A stretch of DNA of 64,000 bases, from positions 992,001 to 1,056,000 of the forward strand of contig NZ_JAHFVL010000001.1 of NCBI RefSeq assembly GCF_018599185.1. The letters are read 5' to 3'. The notes below the pieces were generated by a model. The model did not search any database, was not told where the DNA came from, and was given only the letters and a program-made list of their open reading frames with translations. Source of the stretch: Rhodanobacter sp. LX-99 (GTDB lineage Bacteria; Pseudomonadota; Gammaproteobacteria; Xanthomonadales; Rhodanobacteraceae). Below, in pieces: positions 1 through 9,126 of the stretch. The number at the start of each line of letters is the position of its first letter. Position 1 is the stretch's first letter. A program made the translations under genes and the position numbers.

Positions 1-1184
1 GCCGCGCGCATGCGGTTGGCGATCTCGTCGAGTACGCGCCGCTGCTCGGTAACGACCCGGCGCGGCACCGCCAGCGCCAGCATGCCCAGCGTGTCGCCGA
101 CGCGCTCGAGCACTTCGCCCTGCGCGGCCAGCTGCGCCGGGTCGCCGTTCTGCTGGCGCAGGAACAGGTCCAGCGCCTCCTTGACGCGCAGCAGGTCGTC
201 CTTCAGCGCGCGCGACACCGAATCGAGCAGCGCGCGGTTGTGCCCGGCCATCGAGCCGCGGGCGTGCTCCAGTTCGCCGGCATCGGGCAGCAGGCCGTCC
301 AGCGCGTAGGTACTGCGCAACAGCTCCATCTGCGGGCTGCGCTGCTTGGCCTGGGCCACGATGTAGAGCAGCTTGCAGGCCACGTCGTCCGCATCGCCGC
401 CGCGCAGGCTGTCTTCGCCCTGCTCGATCAGCAGGCGGATGTTGCGGTCGACCTTGCCGATCAGCTGGCGCACTTCGCCGGCATAACCCTTGAGGGAACC
501 TTGTTCCAGGCCTTCCAGCACGCCGGCGGCGATCCACCACAGGCGCCGGCCATGCACGTGATGGCAGCGCGCGGTGATCGCCAGCAGGGTCTTGCGCATG
601 TTGACCAGCTGCTGCGCGGCATTCTGCCCGCGGAACCAGCCGAGCAGCTGCTGCTGGAAGCGCAGCCGCAGGTCCACCAGCTCGCCGCGGTGCGCTTCGG
701 CATACGCCTCGCTCATCGCCGCGGGCGCCTGCTCCGGCAGGAACGCGTCGAGGTTGGGGTGGAACATCGCCGACTCGGGCAACGGTTCCAGCTCGCGGCT
801 CGCACGCAGGTCGTTGAGCAGCGGCAGCAGCACCACCGGCACGTCGCGGTGGCCGCTGGACAGCCGCTCCAGGTAGTCGGGCAGCTGCATCAGGCCGCGC
901 ATCAGCGCGGCGTAGGCTTCCTCGCGATAGGTGACGCGATCCTCGAGCAGGGCGATGGCGAGCGCCTCCATCTCCGCCGTCACCATCGCCGCACCGTACA
1001 GCTCGACCATCTGCAAGGTGCCTTGCACCTGATGCAGGTGATCCGCGCAGGTACGCATGTAGTCGCGCTTGCCCGGATTGTCGACGTACGACTCCAGTGC
1101 CTCGCGGGCGATCGACAAGGTGTCGTCGAGCTCCGGCTTGACCCACTGCAGCGTGGTGAAATCGATGTGGTCTTGAAGTCTCAT
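1..1184 (-). CDS. chpA: ChpA/PilL-type chemosensory histidine kinase, N-terminal part (runs off the window)
   Basis: About 394 N-terminal residues are visible; the gene continues beyond base 1. ChpA/PilL is the hybrid CheA-like kinase of the type IV pilus chemosensory system, which controls twitching motility and cAMP-linked surface responses. The visible part has the all-helical, Hpt-like make-up of the ChpA N terminus, including a degenerate Hpt motif (HQVQGTLQMVELYG near residues 51-64) and a second histidine-rich segment (CHHVHGRRLWW). The kinase core and receiver domains would lie outside the window. The ATG at 1184 gives MRLQDHIDF. It follows pilJ by about 100 bp, so it is the last gene of the pilGHIJ-chpA operon. 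Identification rests on gene order and this partial sequence. Confidence 0.85.
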   Translation of the reverse strand, partial: MRLQDHIDFTTLQWVKPELDDTLSIAREALESYVDNPGKRDYMRTCADHLHQVQGTLQMVELYGAAMVTAEMEALAIALLEDRVTYREEAYAALMRGLMQLPDYLERLSSGHRDVPVVLLPLLNDLRASRELEPLPESAMFHPNLDAFLPEQAPAAMSEAYAEAHRGELVDLRLRFQQQLLGWFRGQNAAQQLVNMRKTLLAITARCHHVHGRRLWWIAAGVLEGLEQGSLKGYAGEVRQLIGKVDRNIRLLIEQGEDSLRGGDADDVACKLLYIVAQAKQRSPQMELLRSTYALDGLLPDAGELEHARGSMAGHNRALLDSVSRALKDDLLRVKEALDLFLRQQNGDPAQLAAQGEVLERVGDTLGMLALAVPRRVVTEQRRVLDEIANRMRA

Positions 1185-1287
1185 GCGCCTCTCTCAACGG
1201 TTGCACAACGCAAGCATCCTGCAACCAGCGAGACTGCCCCCTGTCTTGTGCTTTTCTCAATCGAACCGAAAACCGCCACGGCCGATG

Positions 1288-3318
1288 TCAACCCGGCAGC
1301 TTGAAGTGCGCCACCGATCGCCGCAGGTCGCTCGCCAGTTGCGCCAGCGTACCGATGGAGTCGGCCGTCTGGCTTGCGCCCTGCGAGGTCTGCGAGGTGA
1401 TTTCCTGAATTGCGTTCATTGACACCGAAATATCGGTTGCCGCCGCGGACTGCTCGCGCGCCGCCGTGGAGATGTTCTGAATCAGCGCGGACAGATCGTG
1501 CGACACGCGCTCGATGTCGCCCAGCGCGCTGCCGGCGTCCTCCGCCAGGCGCGCACCGGCGACCACCTCGGCGGTGGTCTGCTCCATCGAGTTCACCGCT
1601 TCGTTGGTATCGGACTGAATCGTCTGCACCAGCGTCTCGATGCGCTTGGTTGCGCTGGTCGAGCGTTCCGCCAGTCGCTGCACTTCGTCCGCCACCACCG
1701 CGAAGCCTCGACCCGCCTCGCCGGCCGAAGCGGCCTGGATCGCCGCGTTCAACGCCAGGATGTTGGTCTGCTCGGCGATGTCGTTGATCAGTTCCACGAT
1801 CGAGCCGATCTCCTGCGAGGATTCGCCCAGGCGCTTGATGCGCTTGGAGGTCTCCTGGATCTGGTCGCGGATCGAGTCCATGCCGGAGATCGTCTCGCGC
1901 ACCACCTCGGCGCCGTGCGAGGCGATCTTCACCGAGCGTTCGGCCACGTCGGCCGACTCGGCGGAATTCTTCGACACGTCATCCATCGAGCTGGCGATCT
2001 GGTTGATCGCCGAGGTCGCGGTGCTGATCTGCCGCGCCTGCTGCTCGGCCGCGTTGGCCAGGTGGCGGGCGGTGGTCTGGCTTTCCTGCGCCGAGGACGA
2101 CACCTGCTCGGAGGTCTCGTTGATGGTCGTCACCAGTGAACGCAGCTCGTCGATGGCGTAGTTCACCGAGTCGGCGATCGCGCCGGTGATGTCCTCCGAC
2201 ACCGTGGTCTTCACGGTCAGGTCGCCTTCCGCCAGCGAGCCCATCTCGTCCAGCAGGCGCATGATCGCCTCCTGGTTGCGCTGGTTCAGCTCGGTACTCT
2301 GGGCGAACCGGCGGCGCTGGTCGCGCACCAGGGTGATGACCAGCAGCAACGCGAACGCCACCGCCGCGATCGCGCCGAGCAGGCCCCACCACACGTTCGG
2401 GAACAGCCGGCGCAGCGGCAGCTTGCCGATCTGTTCGGACAGGTCGTTCGCGCGCAGCAGCACGGTCTGCGAATCCAGCGAGGCCTGGTTGCCCGCGCGC
2501 TTCACGTCGGCGATGTTGCCGGCGGCGGCGACCAGCTTGGCCACCGGGTCGGCCAGCTGGGCCCAGCTGGCGTCCATCTCGGTGAGGATCTTGCGCGCAT
2601 TCGCGTCGTTGATCGGTTTCACGCCGCTGTCGGGGTTGCCCTCGATCAGGCCCTTCAGCACGTTGCCGTACAGCTGCGCGTCGCGGGACAGGCCGTCGGC
2701 TGCCGACTGGGCGCTGTCGCCGCCCTGCAGCACTTCCTGCACGCGGCGGATGATGCGGTCAGCGGACAGCATCTGGCGGGAGGTGCCCAGCATCTGTTCG
2801 GAACTGCCGTTGCGCTGCTGCAGGATGTTGACCACCTGCTCCATGCTCGAGTTGAGCAACGGCATCTGCTGCGAAAGGGTACCCGCGCGCTGCCCGGAAT
2901 CGAGCACCACCGCCTTGTTGGACAGGATCTTGCCGATGTCCGCGTCGAGCTGCTTCCAGGAGGCGTCGAGCGCGCTTACGGCGCGACCGGCAGGCGTGGC
3001 GTTGTTGTCCGCATAGGGCTGCATGCCGCTCTTGGGGTCGCCCTTGTCCAGTCGCTGCACGGCCGAATCGATCGCGTTGCGGGTGGATTCGAGTTCCTTG
3101 AAGGAGTCGGTGTTGCCGTCCGCCGATTCCAGCGCGAATTTCGCCGTCTGCTGTGACAGCACCTGGATCTGCGTGGTCAGCGCGATCGCCTGGCGATCCT
3201 CGCCGTTCTTCTGGTTGAGCAGGAAGAAGTCCAGCGCCGCGAAGCCGATCGCAATCAGCAGCAGGACAATAAGTGCGGTGTAACCGCGTTCCCTGCTGAC
3301 GCCCCCTGTAGTGCTCAT
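1288..3318 (-). CDS. pilJ: Type IV pilus methyl-accepting chemotaxis protein PilJ
   Basis: 676 residues. PilJ is the inner-membrane receptor that feeds the ChpA kinase. A first membrane segment lies near residues 13-33 and a second near 315-340 ([19 protein letters not shown]), bracketing a long helical periplasmic region with PilJ-type repeats. The cytoplasmic tail has the MCP hairpin tip with motifs [17 protein letters not shown] and [11 protein letters not shown]. It ends FKLPG. An in-frame GTG lies two codons upstream (3324), but GAGG sits five bases before the ATG at 3318, so 3318 is preferred. The gene lies between pilI and chpA on the same strand. Confidence 0.95.
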   Translation of the reverse strand: MSTTGGVSRERGYTALIVLLLIAIGFAALDFFLLNQKNGEDRQAIALTTQIQVLSQQTAKFALESADGNTDSFKELESTRNAIDSAVQRLDKGDPKSGMQPYADNNATPAGRAVSALDASWKQLDADIGKILSNKAVVLDSGQRAGTLSQQMPLLNSSMEQVVNILQQRNGSSEQMLGTSRQMLSADRIIRRVQEVLQGGDSAQSAADGLSRDAQLYGNVLKGLIEGNPDSGVKPINDANARKILTEMDASWAQLADPVAKLVAAAGNIADVKRAGNQASLDSQTVLLRANDLSEQIGKLPLRRLFPNVWWGLLGAIAAVAFALLLVITLVRDQRRRFAQSTELNQRNQEAIMRLLDEMGSLAEGDLTVKTTVSEDITGAIADSVNYAIDELRSLVTTINETSEQVSSSAQESQTTARHLANAAEQQARQISTATSAINQIASSMDDVSKNSAESADVAERSVKIASHGAEVVRETISGMDSIRDQIQETSKRIKRLGESSQEIGSIVELINDIAEQTNILALNAAIQAASAGEAGRGFAVVADEVQRLAERSTSATKRIETLVQTIQSDTNEAVNSMEQTTAEVVAGARLAEDAGSALGDIERVSHDLSALIQNISTAAREQSAAATDISVSMNAIQEITSQTSQGASQTADSIGTLAQLASDLRRSVAHFKLPG

Positions 3319-3447
3319 GTTCACCTCATCCGTCTAACTGATTACGCTGCCGGCCCCGCGGAGCGGGTATCGGCCAGGGAATGCTTGTCCCAAGTTTCCG
3401 GCCCGCGCGGGCGCCGGCCCTTCATGTCACTGCAGCCTGCCCCGGTG

Positions 3448-3987
3448 TCAGGCCGCGGCCTGCCGGAAATCCGGTGCGCGCACCAGCCGGTTCATGCTGA
3501 AAACGGCCAACTGCTGCTCGCCCACCCGGCTGTCGACGAAGCGGGCGAGTCGCGGATCGTCTTCGCGCCCCGCCTCGCGCCGCTGTTCTTCGTCCACCGT
3601 GCGCTGGCCGAATACCTCGTCCACCAGCAACGCCACGTTGCCGCCGCCCTGGCGCACCACCAGCAGGCGGGCGCGCTCGGTGTGCTGCGTGCGATCGCCG
3701 AACAGGAAACGGCCGAAATCGATCACCGGCACCAGGTTGCCGCGCACGTTGGCCACGCCGAGCAGCCACGGCTGGGTGCCCGGCACCGGCGTCAGCACCG
3801 GTACCGCCAGCAGCTCGTTGATCTCGTCGATGCCGCTGACCAGCAGGCGCGAACCGACCCGGAAACCGATCCCGCGCCACAACCCGGGCGCCTCGAGCTT
3901 GTCCTGCGTATCGGACGCATGCCCGAGCGACAGTCGCTCGTAATGGGCCAGGATCTCGAAGGGAGTACGGTTGACGGACTGGTTCAT
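3448..3987 (-). CDS. pilI: CheW-like adaptor PilI
   Basis: 179 residues, the usual PilI size. It has a CheW domain over most of its length (residues about 30-170), with PVPGTQPWLLGVANVRGNLV and the following VIDFGRF typical of CheW scaffolds that couple an MCP to a CheA kinase. Here it would couple PilJ to ChpA. Its start overlaps the end of pilH by four bases (ATGA), indicating translational coupling inside the pilGHIJ operon. No catalytic residues are expected. Confidence 0.93.
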   Translation of the reverse strand: MNQSVNRTPFEILAHYERLSLGHASDTQDKLEAPGLWRGIGFRVGSRLLVSGIDEINELLAVPVLTPVPGTQPWLLGVANVRGNLVPVIDFGRFLFGDRTQHTERARLLVVRQGGGNVALLVDEVFGQRTVDEEQRREAGREDDPRLARFVDSRVGEQQLAVFSMNRLVRAPDFRQAAA

Positions 3988-4355
3988 TTCTCGCTCGGCA
4001 ACAATTCGTTGATGCAGGCCAGCAGCTCTTTTTCGTTCACCGGCTTGGTGATGAAGGCCTTGGCGCCCTGGCGCAGGCCCCAGACGCGATCGGTTTCCAT
4101 CGACTTGGTGGTGATCATCACGATCGGCACGCTCTGGGTCTTCGGATCGCGCGTGAGCGTGCGCGTGGCCTGGAAACCGTTCATGCCGGGCATGATCACG
4201 TCCATGATGACCAGGTCGGGCATGTCGGCGCGCACGCGCTCGATGCCCTCCTCGGCCGTGCTGACGGCGACGACCTGGTGCCCGGCCCGTTCAAGCAGCG
4301 TGGTGAACACGCGCACGTCGGTCGGCGAGTCGTCGATGATGAGAATAGTGGCCAC
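3984..4355 (-). CDS. pilH: Twitching motility response regulator PilH
   Basis: 123 residues forming a single CheY-like receiver with no output domain. The acidic pocket is D8-D9, the phosphoacceptor is D52 (VIMDVIMPGMNG), a Thr lies in VMITTKS and the conserved Lys in FITKPVNEKE. In Pseudomonas aeruginosa PilH works with PilG on the pilus extension and retraction motors. It follows pilG by 22 bp and overlaps pilI, so the three small genes are co-transcribed. PilG and PilH are told apart by order and by the shorter N terminus here. Confidence 0.93.
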   Translation of the reverse strand: MATILIIDDSPTDVRVFTTLLERAGHQVVAVSTAEEGIERVRADMPDLVIMDVIMPGMNGFQATRTLTRDPKTQSVPIVMITTKSMETDRVWGLRQGAKAFITKPVNEKELLACINELLPSEK

Positions 4356-4377
4356 AGGTCCCCCTCAGAATCTGCAG

Positions 4378-4776
4378 TCAGTGGCTCGATACCGTGCTGA
4401 CGTGGCGATGGATGGCACCAAGCAGTTCGTCCCGCGTGAACGGCTTGGTCAGATACTGCTCGGCACCGACGATACGGCCACGCGCCTTGTCGAACAGGCC
4501 ATCCTTGGAGGACAGCATGATCACCGGCGTGGCGCGGAACTGCGGATTGTTTTTGATCAGCGCGCAGGTCTGATAGCCATCCAGCCGCGGCATCATGATG
4601 TCGACGAAGATGATCGCAGGCTTCTGGTCGGAGATCTTGGCCAATGCCTCGAAGCCGTCGACGGCGGTCAACACCTCGCAACCCTCTTTTTTCAGCAGGG
4701 TTTCCGCGGTGCGGCGGATGGTCTTCGAGTCATCGATCACCATGACCTTGAGACCAGCCAAGTCATTAGCACTCAT
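4378..4776 (-). CDS. pilG: Twitching motility response regulator PilG
   Basis: 132 residues from the ATG at 4776, a stand-alone CheY-like receiver. The acidic pair is D15-D16, the phosphoacceptor D59 lies in FVDIMMPRLDG, and the conserved Lys is in YLTKPFTRDE. It is the first gene of the chemosensory operon. An in-frame GTG at 4788 would add MNLN; a GGGGGAG tract is three bases from that GTG and fifteen from the ATG, so neither spacing is ideal and the start is uncertain by four codons. The gene diverges from gshB. Confidence 0.93.
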   Translation of the reverse strand: MSANDLAGLKVMVIDDSKTIRRTAETLLKKEGCEVLTAVDGFEALAKISDQKPAIIFVDIMMPRLDGYQTCALIKNNPQFRATPVIMLSSKDGLFDKARGRIVGAEQYLTKPFTRDELLGAIHRHVSTVSSH

Positions 4777-5139
4777 GTTCAAATTCACTTACTCCCCCTG
4801 CGGCCCGCCCCGAGCTCAGGATAGGCACCAAGGCATGCAACAGCCATGCCGGACAGTGCGCATGTAAAAAAGTCGAAAACGTGACACCGGCAGCCGTTCT
4901 ATGACGGTGAATCCAATGGCTTTGTTGTTTACTGCCTGCCCGCCGAGACTGTCAAGCAATAATCGCCCGCACCACCCGCCGACGCACAAGGTGACCCATA
5001 TTGGCACCATCTGGCCACCGGCGACAGCGGCAGGGATGTCGGCTTTGTCGCAATTCGGTGGCCTGGGCAGCCGTCGGTCTTAGTATAGCGGGCTGACGCT
5101 GCACGCCCCCCACGGGCAATCCACCCACGGAGAACCACG
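4777..5139. other. Divergent intergenic region pilG/gshB
   Basis: 363 bp without a convincing gene, between the divergently transcribed pilG and gshB. It must hold the promoters for both. A TAGTATAG stretch at 5081-5088, about 55 bp before gshB, is a possible -10 region, but no matching -35 was found at a normal distance. An A-rich patch (GTAAAAAAGTC, 4863-4873) lies on the pilG side. Short open frames here have no support. Confidence 0.5.
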
Positions 5140-6117
5140 ATGACCCTTTCGGTCGGCGTGCTGATGGACCCCATCGGCGCGATCAAGATGGCCAAGGACA
5201 CCAGCTTCGCGATGCTGCTGGAAGCCCGGCGCCGCGGCCACTCGCTGCACTACTTCGAACAGGGCGACCTGGCGCTGCGCGACGGCGAGCCGTGGGGGCG
5301 GATCGCGCCGCTCGACGTGCGCGAGGACCCGCAGCGCTGGCATACGCTGGGCCCGGCGCAGTGGCGCGACCTGCGCGAACTCGACGTGGTGCTGATGCGC
5401 AAGGACCCGCCGGTCGACGCCCAGTTCATCTACGACACGATGGTGCTGGAGGCGGCCCAGCGCGGCGGCGTGGCGGTGATCAACGACCCGCGTTCGCTGC
5501 GCGATTGCAACGAGAAGCTGTTCGCGCTGGCGTTTCCGCCATGCATCGCCCCGACCCTGGTCTCCCGCGATGCCGGCGAACTGCGCCGGTTCACCGCCGA
5601 ACATGGCGAAGTGGTGCTGAAACCGCTGGACGGCATGGGTGGGCGCGGCATCTTCCGGGTCAAGGCCGGCGACAGCAACCTCAACTCCATGCTGGAAACC
5701 CTGCTCGGCGGCGACGCCCACGGCGGGGGGCGGCAGTTCGCGATCGCGCAGAAATACATCCCGGAGATCAGCGCCGGCGACAAGCGCATCCTGGTGGTCG
5801 ATGGCGAACCGGTGCCGTACGCGCTCGCGCGCATCCCGCAGGGCGACGAATTCCGCGGCAACCTGGCCGCCGGCGGGCGCGGCGTCGGCGTGCCGCTGTC
5901 CGAGCGCGACCGCTGGATCGTGAGCCAAGTGGCGCCCGAACTCCGCCGGCGCGGCCTGCTGTTCGTGGGGCTGGACGTGATCGGCGACTACCTGACCGAG
6001 ATCAACGTCACATCCCCGACCTGCGTGCGTGAACTCGACGCGCAGTTCGGGCTTAACATTGCCGGCCAGCTGTTCGACGCCATCGAGCAGCACGCCACCG
6101 GAAACCGCAAAGCGTGA
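5140..6117 (+). CDS. gshB: Glutathione synthetase
   Basis: 325 residues. GshB joins gamma-glutamylcysteine to glycine with ATP, the second step of glutathione synthesis, in the cytosol. The N terminus (SVGVLMDPIGAIKMAKDTSF) and the ATP-grasp core with LKPLDGMGGRGIF near residues 162-174 are characteristic. The metal-binding end is DYLTEINVTSPTCVRE. It sits between the pil chemosensory operon and a TonB-like gene, a common arrangement in gammaproteobacteria. The stop overlaps the following start by four bases (GTGA), which suggests coupling. Confidence 0.96.
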   Translation: MTLSVGVLMDPIGAIKMAKDTSFAMLLEARRRGHSLHYFEQGDLALRDGEPWGRIAPLDVREDPQRWHTLGPAQWRDLRELDVVLMRKDPPVDAQFIYDTMVLEAAQRGGVAVINDPRSLRDCNEKLFALAFPPCIAPTLVSRDAGELRRFTAEHGEVVLKPLDGMGGRGIFRVKAGDSNLNSMLETLLGGDAHGGGRQFAIAQKYIPEISAGDKRILVVDGEPVPYALARIPQGDEFRGNLAAGGRGVGVPLSERDRWIVSQVAPELRRRGLLFVGLDVIGDYLTEINVTSPTCVRELDAQFGLNIAGQLFDAIEQHATGNRKA

Positions 6118-6983
6118 GCGCCACCGCAACCGTCAATTCCCCACCCGATCCGATCGGTGCCACCCTGCTGTTCTCGCTGCTGCTGCACGGCGTGCTGCTG
6201 CTGGGCATCACGTTCCATTTCGTGAAACCCACGCCCAGCCTGCCCACGCTGGACGTGACCCTGGTCAACGTGGCCAACCAGCAGGCGCCGGACAAGGCGG
6301 ACTTCCTTGCCCAGGCCAACAATACCGGCGGCGGCCAGAGCGATCGCGCCGCGCGGCCGTCGGACTTGTTCTCCGGCGCGATCCCGAAGCCCGATCCCGG
6401 CATCGCGGCGCAACCGGTCGAAGCCGCCACGCCGCGGCCGCGCGAGGCCACCCCGACGCGCATGGTCACCACCAGCGGCGCCACCGATTTCCGCGTGACC
6501 AGCGATACCGCGCGTACCCAGGTCGACCCGCAGGAGCAGGCCCCGACCGCCGAGGAACTGCAACGCCAGCAGGCGATCGCCCAGCTCGCCGCCGAATTGC
6601 GCCAGAAGAAGGTGGCGTACGCCAAGCGGCCGAAGGTGAAATACCTCACCGCCAGCACCCGGGAATACGCCTACGCCGCCTACATGCGCGGCTGGTCCGA
6701 TCGCGTCGAGCGGGTCGGCAATCTCAACTATCCGGAAGAAGCGCGCCGCCGCGGCCTGCATGGCGACGTGCTGCTCACGGTGGTGCTCAATCTCGACGGC
6801 AGCATCAAGAGCATCGAGGTGATCCAGAGTTCCGGCCAGAAGGTGCTGGACGCCGCCGCCGAGCGCATCGTGCGCCTGGCCGCGCCGTTCCCGCCGGCGC
6901 CCAGGAGCGCGGAACGCATCGACGAGCTCAACATCACCCGCACCTGGCGCTTCCAGCCCAACAACGTGCTGCAGACTCGCTGA
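6114..6983 (+). CDS. TonB-like energy transducer
   Basis: 289 residues from a GTG start overlapping gshB. One N-terminal membrane anchor (residues about 16-37, LLFSLLLHGVLLLGITF) is followed by a Pro/Arg-containing periplasmic linker and a C-terminal TonB domain from about residue 185 (YPEEARRRGLHGDVLLTVVLNL, then ERIVRLAAPFPP). TonB proteins pass proton-motive energy from ExbBD to outer-membrane receptors. No exbB or exbD lies nearby. In Xanthomonadales a TonB-like protein commonly follows gshB and has been linked to pilus function as much as to iron uptake, so the partner is uncertain. Confidence 0.88.
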   Translation: MSATATVNSPPDPIGATLLFSLLLHGVLLLGITFHFVKPTPSLPTLDVTLVNVANQQAPDKADFLAQANNTGGGQSDRAARPSDLFSGAIPKPDPGIAAQPVEAATPRPREATPTRMVTTSGATDFRVTSDTARTQVDPQEQAPTAEELQRQQAIAQLAAELRQKKVAYAKRPKVKYLTASTREYAYAAYMRGWSDRVERVGNLNYPEEARRRGLHGDVLLTVVLNLDGSIKSIEVIQSSGQKVLDAAAERIVRLAAPFPPAPRSAERIDELNITRTWRFQPNNVLQTR

Positions 6984-7023
6984 ACGGAGGCGGCGACCTC
7001 CTGCGCACGGCACGCGCTGCGCT

Positions 7024-7029
7024 TACAAT
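7024..7029 (+). promoter_or_regulatory. -10 box directly before yqgE
   Basis: TACAAT ends seven bases before the yqgE ATG at 7036. A transcript started from it would begin at or next to the start codon, giving a leaderless mRNA. No good -35 lies 16-18 bp upstream (CTGCGC). Confidence 0.4.
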
Positions 7030-7035
7030 GCGCAC

Positions 7036-7605
7036 ATGACCGCCGTGCAGCCCTCGACCCTCACCGGGCATTTCCTGATCGCCATGCCGAACCTGGCCGA
7101 TCCGCCGTTCTCGCGCGGCGTGGCGCTGCTGTGCCAGCACGATGAGGACGGCGCGGTCGGCCTGCTGGTGAACCAGCTGTCCGAGTACCGTCTGGGCGAC
7201 GTGCTGGCGCAGATGAAACTGGAATGCACGGACAGCGAACTGGCCGACGCGCCGGTGCTGATCGGCGGCCCGGTGCAGCAGGAGCGCGGCTTCGTGCTGC
7301 ACCGCGAGCCCGGCGACTGGGACTCCAGCTACCGCATCAACGACCACTGGTCGGTCACCACCTCGCGCGACATCCTGGTCGCGATGGCCGCCGGCGAAGG
7401 TCCGCGCCAGGCGATCATGGTGCTCGGCTACGCCGGCTGGGACGCCGGCCAGCTGGAACAGGAACTGATGGCGAACGCGTGGCTTACCGCCGAGGCCTGC
7501 GGTCGGGTCGTGTTCGACACCCCGCTGGAGGAACGCTGGAGCGCCGCGGCCGGCCTGGTCGGGGTCGACCCGCGCCAGTTGTCCGGCTACGCGGGTCACG
7601 CATGA
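7036..7605 (+). CDS. yqgE: YqgE/AlgH family protein (UPF0301)
   Basis: 189 residues, full length for the family. The N terminus contains GHFLIAMPNL and then DPPFSRGVALLCQHDEDGA, and NQL and IGGPVQ follow, all typical of YqgE. Its biochemical role is not established; the family is named after AlgH, once linked to alginate regulation. It overlaps ruvX by four bases (ATGA), an arrangement conserved in many gammaproteobacteria. The start ATG follows a TACAAT box with almost no room for a leader. Confidence 0.94.
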   Translation: MTAVQPSTLTGHFLIAMPNLADPPFSRGVALLCQHDEDGAVGLLVNQLSEYRLGDVLAQMKLECTDSELADAPVLIGGPVQQERGFVLHREPGDWDSSYRINDHWSVTTSRDILVAMAAGEGPRQAIMVLGYAGWDAGQLEQELMANAWLTAEACGRVVFDTPLEERWSAAAGLVGVDPRQLSGYAGHA

Positions 7606-8054
7606 GCTGTGTGTTCGGCTTCGACGTCGGCAGCCGGATCACCGGCGTGGCGATCGGCAATACCTTCACCGCCAGCGCGCGCGCGCTGACCACCCTCACC
7701 GTGCGCGACGACGGCAACCCGGACTGGCAACGCCTCGACACGCTGCGCCAGGAATGGCAGCCCGGCACCCTGGTGGTCGGCCTGCCGCTGACCCTGGACG
7801 GCGCCGAGCAGCCCGCCAGCCGCCGCGCCCGCCAGTTCGCCATCCAGTTGCAACAGCGCTACAGCCTGCCGGTCGTGCTGGTCGACGAGCGGCACAGTTC
7901 GCAGGAAGCGGCGCAGCGGTTCGCCGCCGCCCGTGCGGTGGGGCTCAAGCGCCGCCGCGACGCCGCCGGCATCGACGCCGAAGCGGCCGCGGTCATCCTC
8001 GAGCGCTGGCTCGCCGGCGCCGACGCGCCGGCGGTCGACACCCACGGTCACTGA
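7602..8054 (+). CDS. ruvX: Holliday junction resolvase-like RuvX (YqgF)
   Basis: 150 residues, RNase H fold. The acidic motif FGFDVGSRITGVAIG is at the N terminus, VVGLPLTLDG in the middle, VDERHSSQEA near residue 90 and a terminal acidic site in DAAGIDAEAAAVIL. The YqgF/RuvX family acts in 16S rRNA 5-prime maturation and possibly as a recombination nuclease. The start lies inside the end of yqgE, so the two are translated together. pyrB follows after 36 bp. Confidence 0.94.
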   Translation: MSCVFGFDVGSRITGVAIGNTFTASARALTTLTVRDDGNPDWQRLDTLRQEWQPGTLVVGLPLTLDGAEQPASRRARQFAIQLQQRYSLPVVLVDERHSSQEAAQRFAAARAVGLKRRRDAAGIDAEAAAVILERWLAGADAPAVDTHGH

Positions 8055-8090
8055 ACAGACCTTTCCCTTCCCACCCCCAGACCCGCCGCC

Positions 8091-9017
8091 ATGAGCCCTC
8101 GCCTGCGCCACCTGACCACCCTGGAAAACCTGCCGCGCGAGACGATCGAGCGCCTGCTCGATCGTGCCGAGTCGCTGCGCGACGCCTGCGCACACGGCAC
8201 CCGCAAGCTCGACGTGCTGGCCGGGCGCACCGTGCTGAACCTGTTCTTCGAGCCGTCCACGCGCACCCGCACCTCGTTCGAGCTGGCCGCGCGGCGGCTG
8301 GGCGCCGACGTGATCAATTTCGACATCGGGCTGTCCTCCACCAGCAAGGGCGAGGAACTGTTCGACACCCTGCACACGCTCGAAGCCATGCACCTGGACG
8401 CGATCGTCGTGCGGCACAAGCAGTCGGGCACGCCCGACATGCTGGTGCGCCACGCGATGAGCGGGGTATCCGTGATCAACGCCGGCGACGGCAACCACGC
8501 GCACCCCACCCAGGGCCTGCTGGACGCGCTGACGATCCGCCAGCACCGGCCGGACGTTCAGAACCTTCGCGTGCTCATCTGCGGCGACATCAAGCATTCG
8601 CGGGTGGCCCGTTCGGACATCAATGCGTTCACCGCGCTGGGGGTGAAGGAAATCCGCCTGTGCGGACCGGCCGAACTGATGCCGGCGGCGGACGAGGCGC
8701 CGCAAGCCCGCCGCTACGACGAATTCGACCAGGCCATCGACGGCGTCGACGCGGTGATCATGCTGCGCCTGCAGAAGGAGCGCATGGCCAGCATCGAGTT
8801 GCCGGACGAGGCGGCGTATTTCGCCCACTACGGGCTGGACCGGCGGCGACTGGCCCTGGCCGCCCCGGGCTGCCTGGTGATGCACCCGGGTCCGATCAAC
8901 CGCGGCATCGAGATCGCCTCGGACGTGGCCGACGGCGCGCAGTCGCGCATCCTCGAACAGGTCGGCAACGGCGTGTTCGTGCGCATGGCCGTGCTCAACG
9001 AAGTGCTGGCCCGCTGA
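8091..9017 (+). CDS. pyrB: Aspartate carbamoyltransferase catalytic subunit
   Basis: 308 residues. It condenses carbamoyl phosphate with aspartate, the committed step of pyrimidine synthesis. The carbamoyl-phosphate motif FFEPSTRTRTSFE lies at residues about 52-64, NHAHPTQGLLDALTI near 136-150 and the C-terminal MHPGPINRGIEI is intact. There is no pyrI regulatory gene and no pyrC/DHOase-like gene beside it, so it is probably a class B or C enzyme. The yqgE-ruvX-pyrB order is widespread in Proteobacteria. Confidence 0.96.
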   Translation: MSPRLRHLTTLENLPRETIERLLDRAESLRDACAHGTRKLDVLAGRTVLNLFFEPSTRTRTSFELAARRLGADVINFDIGLSSTSKGEELFDTLHTLEAMHLDAIVVRHKQSGTPDMLVRHAMSGVSVINAGDGNHAHPTQGLLDALTIRQHRPDVQNLRVLICGDIKHSRVARSDINAFTALGVKEIRLCGPAELMPAADEAPQARRYDEFDQAIDGVDAVIMLRLQKERMASIELPDEAAYFAHYGLDRRRLALAAPGCLVMHPGPINRGIEIASDVADGAQSRILEQVGNGVFVRMAVLNEVLAR

Positions 9018-9086
9018 CCCATCCGCTGGCCCCGTCGGGCCGGCGATTGCCCTCCACCGGCCATGCCACCGCCCCGGGCAAGCGGG

Positions 9087-9092
9087 CATAAT
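9087..9092 (+). promoter_or_regulatory. -10 box before the lipoprotein gene
   Basis: CATAAT lies 34 bp upstream of the ATG at 9127. A transcript started here would begin near 9100, which excludes the more upstream in-frame start at 9091 and supports 9127. The -35 is weak. Confidence 0.35.
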
Positions 9093-9126
9093 GACCGGCG
9101 CACCATTCACCACACTGGGGATCATC

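Noticed and set aside
240..1304. A 354-codon plus-strand frame opposite chpA
   Set aside because: Low-complexity His/Gln/Arg translation; the minus strand encodes the expected ChpA N terminus with pil synteny.
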